This document shows, piece by piece, positions 56,201-64,000 of a DNA stretch of 64,000 nucleotides. The DNA is from Bacteroidota bacterium (lineage in GTDB: Bacteria; Bacteroidota; Bacteroidia; B-17B0; Aurantibacillaceae). Under the pieces are notes generated by a model. The model did no database searches. It was not told the origin of the DNA and worked only from the letters and a program-made list of their open reading frames with translations. The translations under genes and the position numbers were made by a program. The first letter of the stretch is position 1, and each line of letters begins with the position of its first letter. The stretch covers positions 24,936 to 88,935 of the forward strand of contig JAJNBG010000006.1 of assembly GCA_021155905.1 (NCBI GenBank), given 5' to 3'.

Positions 56201-59200
56201 ACTTGCCATATTTATTCCGGCAAACGAATTGTCAACCGGAACATACATTGCCTCAACTTGATTACAGCCATACACATTTAATGCAGTATAAGTTGCAGTT
56301 GTAAAAGTGCCATTTGGGTAAACAATGGTTGTATTCGAAACAACGCCGGTACTCCAGGTATAACTTGGTACACCAATAAGGGATATCGTGCTCGACATAC
56401 CTGCACAAACCATAGTTGGATTTGCTACAGGATATATAATTTGCCTCGGGTAACTGCTTATGGTTTTTGTTTTACTGGCAAAACAACCATTTAATGCCTT
56501 ACCAGTTACCTGATAATATCCAGGAAAATAGCTTATCCCGTTATTTATTATCGAATAGGTCGCAGCACTTCCATTTATATTACCTGTTGACCAGGTATAA
56601 GTATTAGCACCCGTTGCGTTTAATTGAAAGGGTACCGCAGAACATACAGTATCTTTAATCGCAGTAACCGTTATGGTAGGAGTTTGATTTACTTGAACTA
56701 TAACTGGCACTCTACTACCATTTGAGCAAGTTGAACTAACATAATAAGTGTAAGTTCCCGGTGTATTAAAAAATCCTGTGCCATAATTCATATTCATTGA
56801 TAACACAGTGGATGAAGTATCACTATTAAACCAATGAAATATCCCACTCCCCTGAGCCGATAGTACAGTAGAAAACCCGGAACAAATTATACTTGGATTC
56901 GCGACTGCAGATAAGGCGGAAGCTGTGTTAGTAGCAAGCGTATATAGAACCTGATCACCTATACAACCATGAACGTCAATTCCGTATAAATAATAATTAG
57001 TCGTAGCCGTTTGAGTAATTACATAAGTTGGTGATGCTGGAGTACCGTACGAACCTTGATATGCCCATTTATATGTATCGGCGCCATGTCCCGTAAGAGT
57101 TGCTGTATTTCCGGAGCAAATATCATTTGAACTTGTAACATACACATTTCTGGGTTTTGGAAATACTGAGTAAGTTAAAGAGTTATAAGCCGTACAACCT
57201 AAGCTGTTTGTGGCTGCGACGGATATAGAAAAAACATTGTTCGAAGCTGAATAAGGCAAATTGACTGCGGGACTTCCAACATTGGAATGGCTACCGGTAC
57301 TCCAGGTATATGAGGTCAAGCCGGACGTTGTTATAGGATAAAAAACATAAGTACTGTCATTACCTGTGCAGACCGTATTGGTCATATTGTTTATATAGAT
57401 TGGGATAGTTGGCTGAGCATAAAACGTAACCAAACTTGTTGCCGTTAATACTCCGCAGTTACTAGTATTACACCAAACGGTATAAGTAGTTGGAATGGTT
57501 GGTTTAGCGTAAATTGTATTTGTTGTTGCGCCAGTGTTCCAGGTATAGGAAAGCGCAACTGGAGCTGTTATCAATATACTATCGCCCGAACAAACATATT
57601 TAGTAGGATTGCTGATGGAAATTTTTTTAACAAAAATATATTTCGACTTGCTAACAGTACATCCCGTGGACGAGATCGATCCAACAACATTAAAGTTAGC
57701 TGACGACATAGGCGCCACTGAAATGGTAGGAACATTAATAGCTCCGTTACTCCAGGTATAAGTATCTGCTGTGCCACTAAAAGAAAGAATAGCAGGGCTT
57801 CCGGCACAAACGCTGTCAGGTCCCGAAATAGTTATGGATGGTGTTGCAAGTACTGAAAGAGTATATGTGCCAATTGTTGAGCAACCATTAGAATTAGTTC
57901 CCGTCACTGAATATATATTCTGCTGAAGCGGTTTTGCCATGAAATTCGCGGAAGTTGTTTGAGTTTGATAGTTAGGTAAATTGGCATCATAGGCGGCCGT
58001 TCCAACCGACCATATATAATTTGTAGCACCTGATGCCTGCAGATTTACAGAACTACCTGCGCACGATACAGGGGTGGTCGTCGTAATTACTGTGTTCGGA
58101 GTAGAATTAACCGCGATAGAAAACGTTTGTGTATTCGCGCCACAAGCACCAAATGTTTCTAATGTAAATGTTGAATTACCGGTTGCGAATGCAATAATTG
58201 ACAAGTTTTGATCATTAATTTGGGCTGGAGGCACCAAACCCCCTGTCCATGTATACGATGTAGCTCCTAATGCCGATAGTGTAAATGTTTGGTTCTGACA
58301 GATAGGTGTTGGGAGGGGATAAATAAAAGTATTGTTGAAAGTATAGGTTGCTAAACTCATTGCAACATTACATGGGTTTAATAATGTATTACCGTCAGTT
58401 CCATTAATCACGCTTAAACTATATGTTCCGGTCGACGAAATTAAATTATCCAGTTTTAAAACAACACTATTGGAAGTGCCGGTTCCTGACATACCATGCG
58501 CACTAACCACATTATAGGTCCCGGTTGAACTGGATAAAACAAAATCCGTTCCCGTGCCCTGTATTGAACTGTTTAAAATGGACGCCGATAATTTCACCGT
58601 CAAAGAATCCGTTCCGCAATAAGAAACGATATTTTGAATGATAGGAATTGTACTTCCAATATTTGCGGTAGTGCCTGCAAAATTAAGCTTGTATCCAAAG
58701 ACCGAACTAGAAAAATTTGATATATTAAGCACATAAGTATGACCAACTGTTAAATTTAATAAGGGATTAAATCTGGAGCCTCCGGCTGACTCATTATAAC
58801 TAATCCCGCTGGAATCAAGGCCTGTTTTGCCTGGAGCTGCGGAGAAATTACAAATGATCGGTGTGATAATTCCATTTTGAACATCGCTGTATGTATGCCC
58901 GGTTAAATCGAATAATAAATAATCATAATCATCGTTCAAATCATTAGGTGTGATCACAAACTTCAACCTGCCTGGGCTAAAACAGGTGAAGGAATACCAC
59001 ACGGAATTTTTTTCGCCAGGAAAAAAACACGTATTTGAACTTATTTCTGAAATTAAACCATCGCCGGAATATGAGTTTGAAACAGAATAAACAGTTTGAC
59101 ACACGGGGATTGCTCCGGGCAAATCCTGCTCAGGCAATGATGTAACAGATGCTGACCTTTGCAACGCGTTATTATTGTCAAACGTTGCCTGTTGAACTTT

Positions 59201-59296
59201 GGCTTGCACTAAGGCGCTGGAAGGATGATTAACATTTTGAGCCTGGAGTTGGAAAGCAATTGCAAACAGAATCACACAAAATAATAATTTTTTCAT
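53228..59296 (-). CDS. Large Ig-like-repeat T9SS surface protein with dockerin-like module
   Basis: 2022 residues from ATG 59296 (MKKLLFCVILFAIAFQLQAQ signal peptide); the longer frame from 59368 would read through the promoter. N-terminal ~330 residues: pre-peptidase-like beta-sandwich. Then ~18 Ig-like repeats (pattern C.G....L...GA.SYTWS.G........TTTYTVTG....GC). Then a dockerin-like pair of Ca-binding loops (DANSDGVADNIDILELG, DCNGDGVISDDDTLAVF), a cohesin-like sandwich (FTVSFDNTLIEP...LNFAG) and a type A T9SS tail ending KVVKE. Adhesion or matrix function is inferred. C-terminal ~370 residues match the neighbour at 59403. Confidence 0.9.
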   Translation of the reverse strand: MKKLLFCVILFAIAFQLQAQNVNHPSSALVQAKVQQATFDNNNALQRSASVTSLPEQDLPGAIPVCQTVYSVSNSYSGDGLISEISSNTCFFPGEKNSVWYSFTCFSPGRLKFVITPNDLNDDYDYLLFDLTGHTYSDVQNGIITPIICNFSAAPGKTGLDSSGISYNESAGGSRFNPLLNLTVGHTYVLNISNFSSSVFGYKLNFAGTTANIGSTIPIIQNIVSYCGTDSLTVKLSASILNSSIQGTGTDFVLSSSTGTYNVVSAHGMSGTGTSNSVVLKLDNLISSTGTYSLSVINGTDGNTLLNPCNVAMSLATYTFNNTFIYPLPTPICQNQTFTLSALGATSYTWTGGLVPPAQINDQNLSIIAFATGNSTFTLETFGACGANTQTFSIAVNSTPNTVITTTTPVSCAGSSVNLQASGATNYIWSVGTAAYDANLPNYQTQTTSANFMAKPLQQNIYSVTGTNSNGCSTIGTYTLSVLATPSITISGPDSVCAGSPAILSFSGTADTYTWSNGAINVPTISVAPMSSANFNVVGSISSTGCTVSKSKYIFVKKISISNPTKYVCSGDSILITAPVALSYTWNTGATTNTIYAKPTIPTTYTVWCNTSNCGVLTATSLVTFYAQPTIPIYINNMTNTVCTGNDSTYVFYPITTSGLTSYTWSTGSHSNVGSPAVNLPYSASNNVFSISVAATNSLGCTAYNSLTYSVFPKPRNVYVTSSNDICSGNTATLTGHGADTYKWAYQGSYGTPASPTYVITQTATTNYYLYGIDVHGCIGDQVLYTLATNTASALSAVANPSIICSGFSTVLSAQGSGIFHWFNSDTSSTVLSMNMNYGTGFFNTPGTYTYYVSSTCSNGSRVPVIVQVNQTPTITVTAIKDTVCSAVPFQLNATGANTYTWSTGNINGSAATYSIINNGISYFPGYYQVTGKALNGCFASKTKTISSYPRQIIYPVANPTMVCAGMSSTISLIGVPSYTWSTGVVSNTTIVYPNGTFTTATYTALNVYGCNQVEAMYVPVDNSFAGINMASQYQCSGTTTTLSVAGFTNYTWNTGLSNANLSISNGSAGAYTFSVNGTNQYGCARQSSVTYTVLQSPSVSLTPNYNPICNNVSLYLNVNGTADTYTVTTPSYSTTNVGFSYGLINSSATFTTVGRKVYLPTYNWTCYTTFTNQVQAFAATSVSLAATNTLLCLGETATLSALGVPNYTFSGGPVNTSYVVTPTSSNNYYLTGKDVNGCVTTKSITLNVNSTAIFFTGSSQAICPGQSVTLSVFGNNSVNYNWQPGNVTTNSVVVYPSATTIYSVTGTNTVCAYTRTVLVTVNQSPTVSLSASGTLTCVKQPTVYATASPSVTYNWYMRINNVNYSMSVGNTATSVVVNQAADYYCSVISTTSSCASTGSTAINIDNAIPLLTFTATSPICAGTSAQISATGAAAYSLNYSGTSANSFFNVYPLVTTTYTLRGVGINSCVAVSYPTIIVNPNPTVSISGAGPICDGDAISLTSSGASSYIWSTGATSGSINETPGTTTVYSVTGSDANNCIGTASTQVVVNSTTINLSDGTICEGESFTITPTGAISYTYSSGSDVVSPLTTSIYSVTGTGNNNCVGSATMQVNVNATPTLVISASSGSVCEGSSVVISAAGATTFSWSNGAMTSSVSVMPSGTSIYTVVGSNGNNCNATETVSIVTDNTCQDVWPGDANSDGVADNIDILELGLHYTQTGAPRSSMSNSWQSYFSNNWTGTISNGKNINHSDCNGDGVISDDDTLAVFNNYGAIHTFKPNSQATTASELSIVPDQNFVVAGNWGSSSVYLGESATPVNDVNGVAFTVSFDNTLIEPNSVWIEYPASFINVGDQNLDFKKLNFAGNNLYTATTHTINNNVSGNGLIAILHYRILTNLSTDEVLNLGLIQANKSDASGTIAPLTVGSGTLMAIGASVGVKETFENKNILISPNPMNNFLNICFNASPQNTKIEIYNSIGALVLSETMANKTNTISTSDLSSGMYFIKVFENDKVVAVKKVVKE

Positions 59297-59314
59297 CAAA
59301 CTAAATTTTAATAC

Positions 59315-59371
59315 CAAATATAAACTAATTATCAGGTAATTAACTACGGTTAAATGGCTTTTTAGCACATT
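59315..59371 (-). promoter_or_regulatory. 28-bp conserved promoter element, copy 2
   Basis: CTACGGTTAAATGGC, then TTTTTAGCACATT at 59344-59371. TATATTTG on the minus strand (59322-59315) is a perfect -7, 21 bp away; the ATG at 59296 follows. Three mismatches to the other two copies. Confidence 0.65.
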
Positions 59372-59402
59372 TGCAATATTTTTAAAAACTCTAAAACAGA
59401 AC

Positions 59403-62400
59403 TTATTCTCTCACCACCTTCTTCACTTCAACCACTCTATCACCTTCCATCACTTTCATAAAATACATGCCACTGCTCAATCCGGTAGTATTGATCGTAT
59501 TGGTCTTATTATTCATAGGTTCTGATAACACTAATGCACCAAGGCTATTATACAATTCTATTCTGATGTTTTGAGGCATGGCATTAAAACTAATATTCAA
59601 CAAACCATTAGTTGGGTTCGGACTGATGAGAACATCGCCATTGATTGACATTTCCTTTACACCAACACTGGCACCAATCGCCATTAAAGTGCCTGTTCCG
59701 GAAGTCAACGGAACAATTGTCCCTGACACGTCCGACTGATTAGCTTGTGATACACCAATACTCAGTTCTTCATCTGTACCCAGACTCGATAAAATCTGAT
59801 AATGCAACGTCGCTATTTTTCCAAACCCATTCACGTTATTGCTGAGCGTATGGGTACTTGCAGTAAATAATTTTCCATTTGTAAAATCCAATTTCCTGAA
59901 ATGCAAATTCTGACCGACATCCATGAACGAATTTTGATACTCAAGGTAAATACCGTTTGGTTCGATTAAGGTTTGATCAAAATCAACTGTAAACGCCACA
60001 CCGTTAATGTTATTGATAGGCGTTGCCGCATCTCCTAAATAAACAGAAGCGGTTCCCCACATGCCTTTCACAACCATTGATTGATCAGGCACGATAGATA
60101 TTTGTGGGTTAACTGTAGTAGTTTGGGCCGGTTTAAAAGCATGCGTTAATCCATAGTTATTGTAAATAGCTAAGGTATCATCATCATTGATTATTCCGTC
60201 GCCATTACAATCACAGTGATTCAAATTCTTTCCATTGGTAATTGTTCCGGTCCAGTTAGTTGCGAAATAAGATTGCCAGCTGTTACTTGTTGTTGCTCTC
60301 GGAATGCCAGCTTGTGTGTAATGCAATCCGAGTTCCAATACGTCTAAATTATCGGCTGTTCCATCACTATTGGCGTCTCCCGGCCAGACATCGGCGCAGG
60401 TATTGTCTACTGTTAAAGTAACGGTTTGCGTATTAATGCAGCCATTCATGTCAGTACCTGATACACTATATGTTGTTGTAACAGTTGGACTAACATATAT
60501 AATTGAAGTTGCCTGTCCTGTGCTCCAGGTATAGGCCATTGCACCATTTATGGTAAAACTGGAACTTGAACCAACACAAACAGTATTTGTTCCGGCAATA
60601 GTTAATGATGGCAAGGCATCAACATTTATCGTAATTGTGTTAGTTGAATAACATCCGTTTATATTATCCGTTACTGTTGCTGTATATGTGGTGGGAACAG
60701 TTGGGGTCACACTAATACTTTGTGTGGATTCCGAGTTATCCCATAAATAAGAAACTGAATTTGTTCCGGTCACATTCGCTGAAATACCAACTGTAGCTCC
60801 CTCGCATATAGATAATGCTGTTGGAGTTAATGAAAACATCGGAAAAATAGTGTTGGAGTTAACGGAAACAGTACCTGTGTTTGAACAAGAATTCGCATCA
60901 GTCACTGTAACGGAATAAATACCTGGTATAGTTACATCTGCAATATTTGAATTTGCTCCTGACGAAATTCCAGGACCTGACCACGTAAAAGTGCCGGTTG
61001 CTGTGCAGGTCACTCCAACAACACTGTTTAAACAGTTCAATTCCGGTGCAGGTGAAATTGTTAAGGATGGCAATGAATTTACGATTAAGTTTATAAATAT
61101 TAAGCTATCACAGCCGCCAACCGCAACAAGAGAATCAACATAATTACCGGCTACAGAATATGTATTTGATCCAACGCTATACGTTTCATTCGCACAGATA
61201 GAAACATTTTTAAATGTCTTAATAGTATCAGATAATGTTAATTGAGTTGAAATGATGCTATCACAACCGAGATAATTTAATAAAGTATCAACATACAAAC
61301 CAGAAGAGCTGTAAGTATGATTGCCGACACTTATTGCGCTTCCGGAACACATAGTGAATGACTTCGTAGCATAACTTGGTTGAAGAACTGTAACTCTTAA
61401 AGGGATCCTTTTTGATCTGCAATAATAATCTGCACCTTCAACATAATATGTCGTTGTTGTTGTAAGTATCGGTGTAGAAAATAAACTGCCTGTGGCAATT
61501 GGCACTAAATTTACACTATCCGCATACCACTTTACTGAGCCTGCACTAACCGATCCTGAAAGGACCACTGCACCGGAACCACAGATGCTTAAATTCGCTG
61601 ATGTTGAAACCGTTGGAACTGTGCAAGGTAAAACTCTGCAAATTCTGTGTCTGCCTGTACCGTTATACGAGGTAAAATTGCCACTAATAATAATTTTACC
61701 GTCAGGTTGAACTAACCTTGACCTGATGTCTTCGATCGGTTCACTTTCATGATGATAATATGTATTGTCTAATGTTCCATCGGTATTTAATCTAATTCTT
61801 GCAAATCCCCCGATTGGGTTAGAAATGCTGATTCCATTATAACTATAAGCATAAGAAGCTTTAATGAGCATTTTACCATCCGGCTGAAGATTAATTTCAT
61901 AAACCCTGGCTCCGTTATTAAATCCAACACCGGAATGAAAACTTGTGTCAACCATGCCGTTGGATTCGATCCTAATGATTGAATTCGATGCCACTCCCTG
62001 GAAAGTAGGGAAATATCCTCCAACTACTATTTTTCCATCTGGTTGTAAAGCAAGACAGTGCACAATTTTACTGGTAGTACTGGTTGTGCCTGCATACACA
62101 TTAAAGCTCGGGTCAGTCGCACCATTTGATAATAATCTCACTACGCCATTTCTTGGAGTCGCATTCCCATTAATTTTCTTAAATCCTCCGCCAAACAAAT
62201 ACTTTCCATCAGGCTGCCGGATGATTGAACTAACACCATGATCAAAACCTGGAAAAGAAAAAGAAGGATCTAATGTACCATTGGTATCGATGCGGATAAT
62301 TCCACCAGTGGTACTTGATCCATTGTAAACGCTAAAACCTCCACAAATTATGATTTTCTTATCTTGTTGAACAAGTACATAATCCATGGATCCTAAATTA

Positions 62401-63746
62401 GGCACAGCCTTAAAAGTCGTATCTGTTGTACCGTCACTTTTTAATCGGGCAATATATTTTTTATATATGCCATTAACACCTTGAAAATTGCCTCCTATTA
62501 TTATTTTTCCATCAGCTTGTAGGCCCGAAGTATAAATTATATCGCCAATACCGGTTGGCAAAGGAATTGACTGGTCTCTACTGCCATTATTATTTAACTT
62601 CTCAAAACAGCCCATGTATTCGAGGTTCATTGCATAAAAACTTCCTCCGATAAAAAACTTACCGATAGCATTAATTTCTATGACATTAATAGTACCATTT
62701 GATTTATAATCCGTGCCGGAATCAAACGTGGGATCCAAGATTCCTGTACTATCTATTCGTAAAACTCTTCCACATTTGATTGTATTGAAGTAATTGAATA
62801 ATCCACCAAATACTATTTTATCATCGTTTTGGATTTTCACGCTATTAACATAAAAATTGATTTGTCCTTTTATTTTAAATGCGGTGTCTAATACTCCTGT
62901 ACTGCTTAACTTTGCTAAATAACGGGTGTTGTACCCATTAACAGACCAAAATTCTCCACCAATTATTATTTGTCCGGTCGATAGTATACCTATATCTTTC
63001 ACTGGGGCTCCACACATCACTGGGGCAAACGTACTGTCAAGGCTACCGTTGATATTCAAACGTGCAAGACCACCTGTAGTTACACCGTTATAAGAGGTTA
63101 AGGTACCTCCAATTAAAATTTTACCATCATTTTGTAATGTAATTTTACGAATTCCGGAATTAGCTCCTACACCGGAACTATTAAAACTGTTATCAATGGA
63201 GCCGTCTGCATTTAGTCTGAATAAATACCAATTTATTGTTCCGTTTTTACAATTTCCACCTACCAGAATTTTTCCATCTTGTTGCAGCTTAAGCGATATA
63301 ATATCAATAAATGTCCAGTTATTAGTAATATTAATAAATGTGCTATCGATACTTCCATCAGCATTTAGGCGAATTATTCCCTTGTTCGTGATTCCGTTAA
63401 CGGTCGTGAAAGTGCCTGCAGCTAATATTTTATTGTCTGGTTGAACGGCTATAGCGGAAACAATATTATTAAAACCTGTGCCGGTATTAAAAGTGGTATC
63501 AACAGTTCCATCAATATTTAATCTAACCAACCTGTTAGCTAATCGGCCATTATATGCAGTAAAATACCCTCCTAACACTACTTTGTCATCGGGTTGCATT
63601 GCAATAGCAAGCACTGGGCTGTTTGCCCTGTCCCTAAGCTTATACCCTACATCTCCTGAATTAAAAGTGGTATCAATAGGCCCCAACATCTGAGCAAAAG
63701 CCAATTGAATGTTAAATAAAAAAATAAATAGAAGTGACTTTCTCAT
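59403..63746 (-). CDS. Delta-60 repeat T9SS surface protein with dockerin-like module
   Basis: 1447 residues from ATG 63746 (MRKSLLFIFLFNIQLAFAQ signal peptide). The first ~750 residues hold about 13 delta-60 (DUF5122) repeats of form QPDGKI.IGG.F......G..R.N.DGT.D.TF, probably a beta-propeller. A central Ig-like region follows, then a C-terminal block nearly identical to that of the neighbour: dockerin-like Ca loops (DANSDGTADNLDVLELG, DCNGDGIINDDDTLAIY), cohesin-like sandwich and a type A T9SS tail (SPNPTNGLLNIS... EVKKVVRE). Secreted to the cell surface; ligand unknown. Confidence 0.92.
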   Translation of the reverse strand: MRKSLLFIFLFNIQLAFAQMLGPIDTTFNSGDVGYKLRDRANSPVLAIAMQPDDKVVLGGYFTAYNGRLANRLVRLNIDGTVDTTFNTGTGFNNIVSAIAVQPDNKILAAGTFTTVNGITNKGIIRLNADGSIDSTFINITNNWTFIDIISLKLQQDGKILVGGNCKNGTINWYLFRLNADGSIDNSFNSSGVGANSGIRKITLQNDGKILIGGTLTSYNGVTTGGLARLNINGSLDSTFAPVMCGAPVKDIGILSTGQIIIGGEFWSVNGYNTRYLAKLSSTGVLDTAFKIKGQINFYVNSVKIQNDDKIVFGGLFNYFNTIKCGRVLRIDSTGILDPTFDSGTDYKSNGTINVIEINAIGKFFIGGSFYAMNLEYMGCFEKLNNNGSRDQSIPLPTGIGDIIYTSGLQADGKIIIGGNFQGVNGIYKKYIARLKSDGTTDTTFKAVPNLGSMDYVLVQQDKKIIICGGFSVYNGSSTTGGIIRIDTNGTLDPSFSFPGFDHGVSSIIRQPDGKYLFGGGFKKINGNATPRNGVVRLLSNGATDPSFNVYAGTTSTTSKIVHCLALQPDGKIVVGGYFPTFQGVASNSIIRIESNGMVDTSFHSGVGFNNGARVYEINLQPDGKMLIKASYAYSYNGISISNPIGGFARIRLNTDGTLDNTYYHHESEPIEDIRSRLVQPDGKIIISGNFTSYNGTGRHRICRVLPCTVPTVSTSANLSICGSGAVVLSGSVSAGSVKWYADSVNLVPIATGSLFSTPILTTTTTYYVEGADYYCRSKRIPLRVTVLQPSYATKSFTMCSGSAISVGNHTYSSSGLYVDTLLNYLGCDSIISTQLTLSDTIKTFKNVSICANETYSVGSNTYSVAGNYVDSLVAVGGCDSLIFINLIVNSLPSLTISPAPELNCLNSVVGVTCTATGTFTWSGPGISSGANSNIADVTIPGIYSVTVTDANSCSNTGTVSVNSNTIFPMFSLTPTALSICEGATVGISANVTGTNSVSYLWDNSESTQSISVTPTVPTTYTATVTDNINGCYSTNTITINVDALPSLTIAGTNTVCVGSSSSFTINGAMAYTWSTGQATSIIYVSPTVTTTYSVSGTDMNGCINTQTVTLTVDNTCADVWPGDANSDGTADNLDVLELGLHYTQAGIPRATTSNSWQSYFATNWTGTITNGKNLNHCDCNGDGIINDDDTLAIYNNYGLTHAFKPAQTTTVNPQISIVPDQSMVVKGMWGTASVYLGDAATPINNINGVAFTVDFDQTLIEPNGIYLEYQNSFMDVGQNLHFRKLDFTNGKLFTASTHTLSNNVNGFGKIATLHYQILSSLGTDEELSIGVSQANQSDVSGTIVPLTSGTGTLMAIGASVGVKEMSINGDVLISPNPTNGLLNISFNAMPQNIRIELYNSLGALVLSEPMNNKTNTINTTGLSSGMYFMKVMEGDRVVEVKKVVRE

Positions 63747-63761
63747 AATCTTAATAAATAT

Positions 63762-63818
63762 CAAATATAACCCAATTAATAAGGAATTACCTACCGTTAA
63801 ACGGCTTTTTAGCACATT
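63762..63818 (-). promoter_or_regulatory. 28-bp conserved promoter element, copy 3
   Basis: CTACCGTTAAACGGC, then TTTTTAGCACATT at 63791-63818. TATATTTG on the minus strand (63769-63762) is a perfect -7, 21 bp away, as in copy 2. CCGTTAAACGG is a perfect palindrome around its central base. Confidence 0.65.
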
Positions 63819-63903
63819 CCAATTTTATTTTAAAAACGTTGTTAGTATTGAATCCGGAACGTATTTTTCGTTCTGAATTCAGACTAAAAATGGGTATAAA
63901 TGC

Positions 63904-63933
63904 AAAAAGCCTCGCATTACTGCAAGGCTTTTT
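63904..63933 (-). terminator. rRNA operon terminator
   Basis: AAAAAGCCT (63904-63912) pairs with AGGCTTTTT (63925-63933), extended inward by GCA/TGC past one mismatch. Its T-run on the minus strand follows the 5S rRNA end. Confidence 0.85.
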
Positions 63934-63944
63934 GACTTTTAAAA

Positions 63945-64000
63945 TTGGCATCGACATACTCTCCCAGGTTTTAGACCAAGTACCATCTGCGCTGGTGGGC
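63945..64000 (-). rRNA. 5S rRNA, 3' part (continues beyond window)
   Basis: Read on the minus strand the end of the window gives GCGCAGATGGTACTTGG...CCTGGGAGAGTATGTCGATGCC, the conserved 3' half of a bacterial 5S rRNA (loop E/helix IV region and GGGAGAGTA..TCG.TGCC closing strand). The terminator follows 11 bp later. The 5' half, and presumably 23S and 16S, lie outside the window. Confidence 0.9.

Noticed and set aside
59297..59368. Upstream MLKS..LTV leaders shared by the two large T9SS genes
   Set aside because: The similarity comes from the conserved promoter element and -7 sequence being read in frame; the true signal peptides start at 59296 and 63746.

Overview
The window looks like chromosomal DNA from an uncultured or free-living member of the Bacteroidota. 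The evidence is the type IX secretion (T9SS) sorting domains on several surface proteins, a SprB-like gliding-type adhesin, and promoters carrying the Bacteroidota -7 element TAnnTTTG. The DNA is A+T-rich, and core genes of ordinary bacterial type (dnaX, dnaG, radA, purN, gatB, 5S rRNA) carry Bacteroidota-style features. No species can be named from the sequence alone.

Layout. 1-1684: two T9SS cargo proteins, the first cut by the window edge. 1710-15182: an accessory, visibly more A+T-rich island of small and hypothetical genes. It starts with three minus-strand genes (Abi-alpha-like, a 12 x 17-residue tandem-repeat protein, AbiTii), each separated by related palindromic intergenic repeats that resemble integron-type cassette boundaries. 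Next come a KAP-type NTPase, an XRE regulator facing a lipoprotein gene across a strong inverted repeat, a frameshifted SymE-like toxin, a plus-strand run of five genes (small unknowns, SRAP/HMCES-type protein, Schlafen AlbA_2 protein, HEPN-like protein), and an opposing three-gene unknown operon. 15526-26782: a membrane TPR/glycosyltransferase-like protein, an OmpR-type two-component system divergent from a lipoprotein operon, an FAD monooxygenase, and a PAS histidine kinase with two receivers. 26799-34751: TPR-SpoIIE phosphatase, radA, patatin, dnaX, purN. 34858-44793: a 3311-residue SprB-like adhesin. 45054-51557: second TPR-SpoIIE phosphatase, dnaG, beta-barrel candidate, gatB. 51701-63746: a pseudo-receiver, an SGNH hydrolase and two large modular T9SS proteins, then the 3' end of an rRNA operon.

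The regulatory signals were the most informative part. A palindrome of form GCTAYAAAWTRTAGC lies at nearly constant distance (28-31 bp) upstream of the -7 element of three promoters: radA, the SRAP/Schlafen/HEPN operon and an unknown 113-residue gene. This suggests a DNA-damage-type regulon that ties a possible new defence or repair operon to radA. Four 11-bp direct repeats in the divergent region of the two-component system look like an OmpR/PhoB-type activator site for the lipoprotein operon. A 28-bp conserved element sits 21-22 bp upstream of the -7 of both large T9SS genes and of the pseudo-receiver gene, suggesting common control. All functional links are inference from sequence; no searches could be run.
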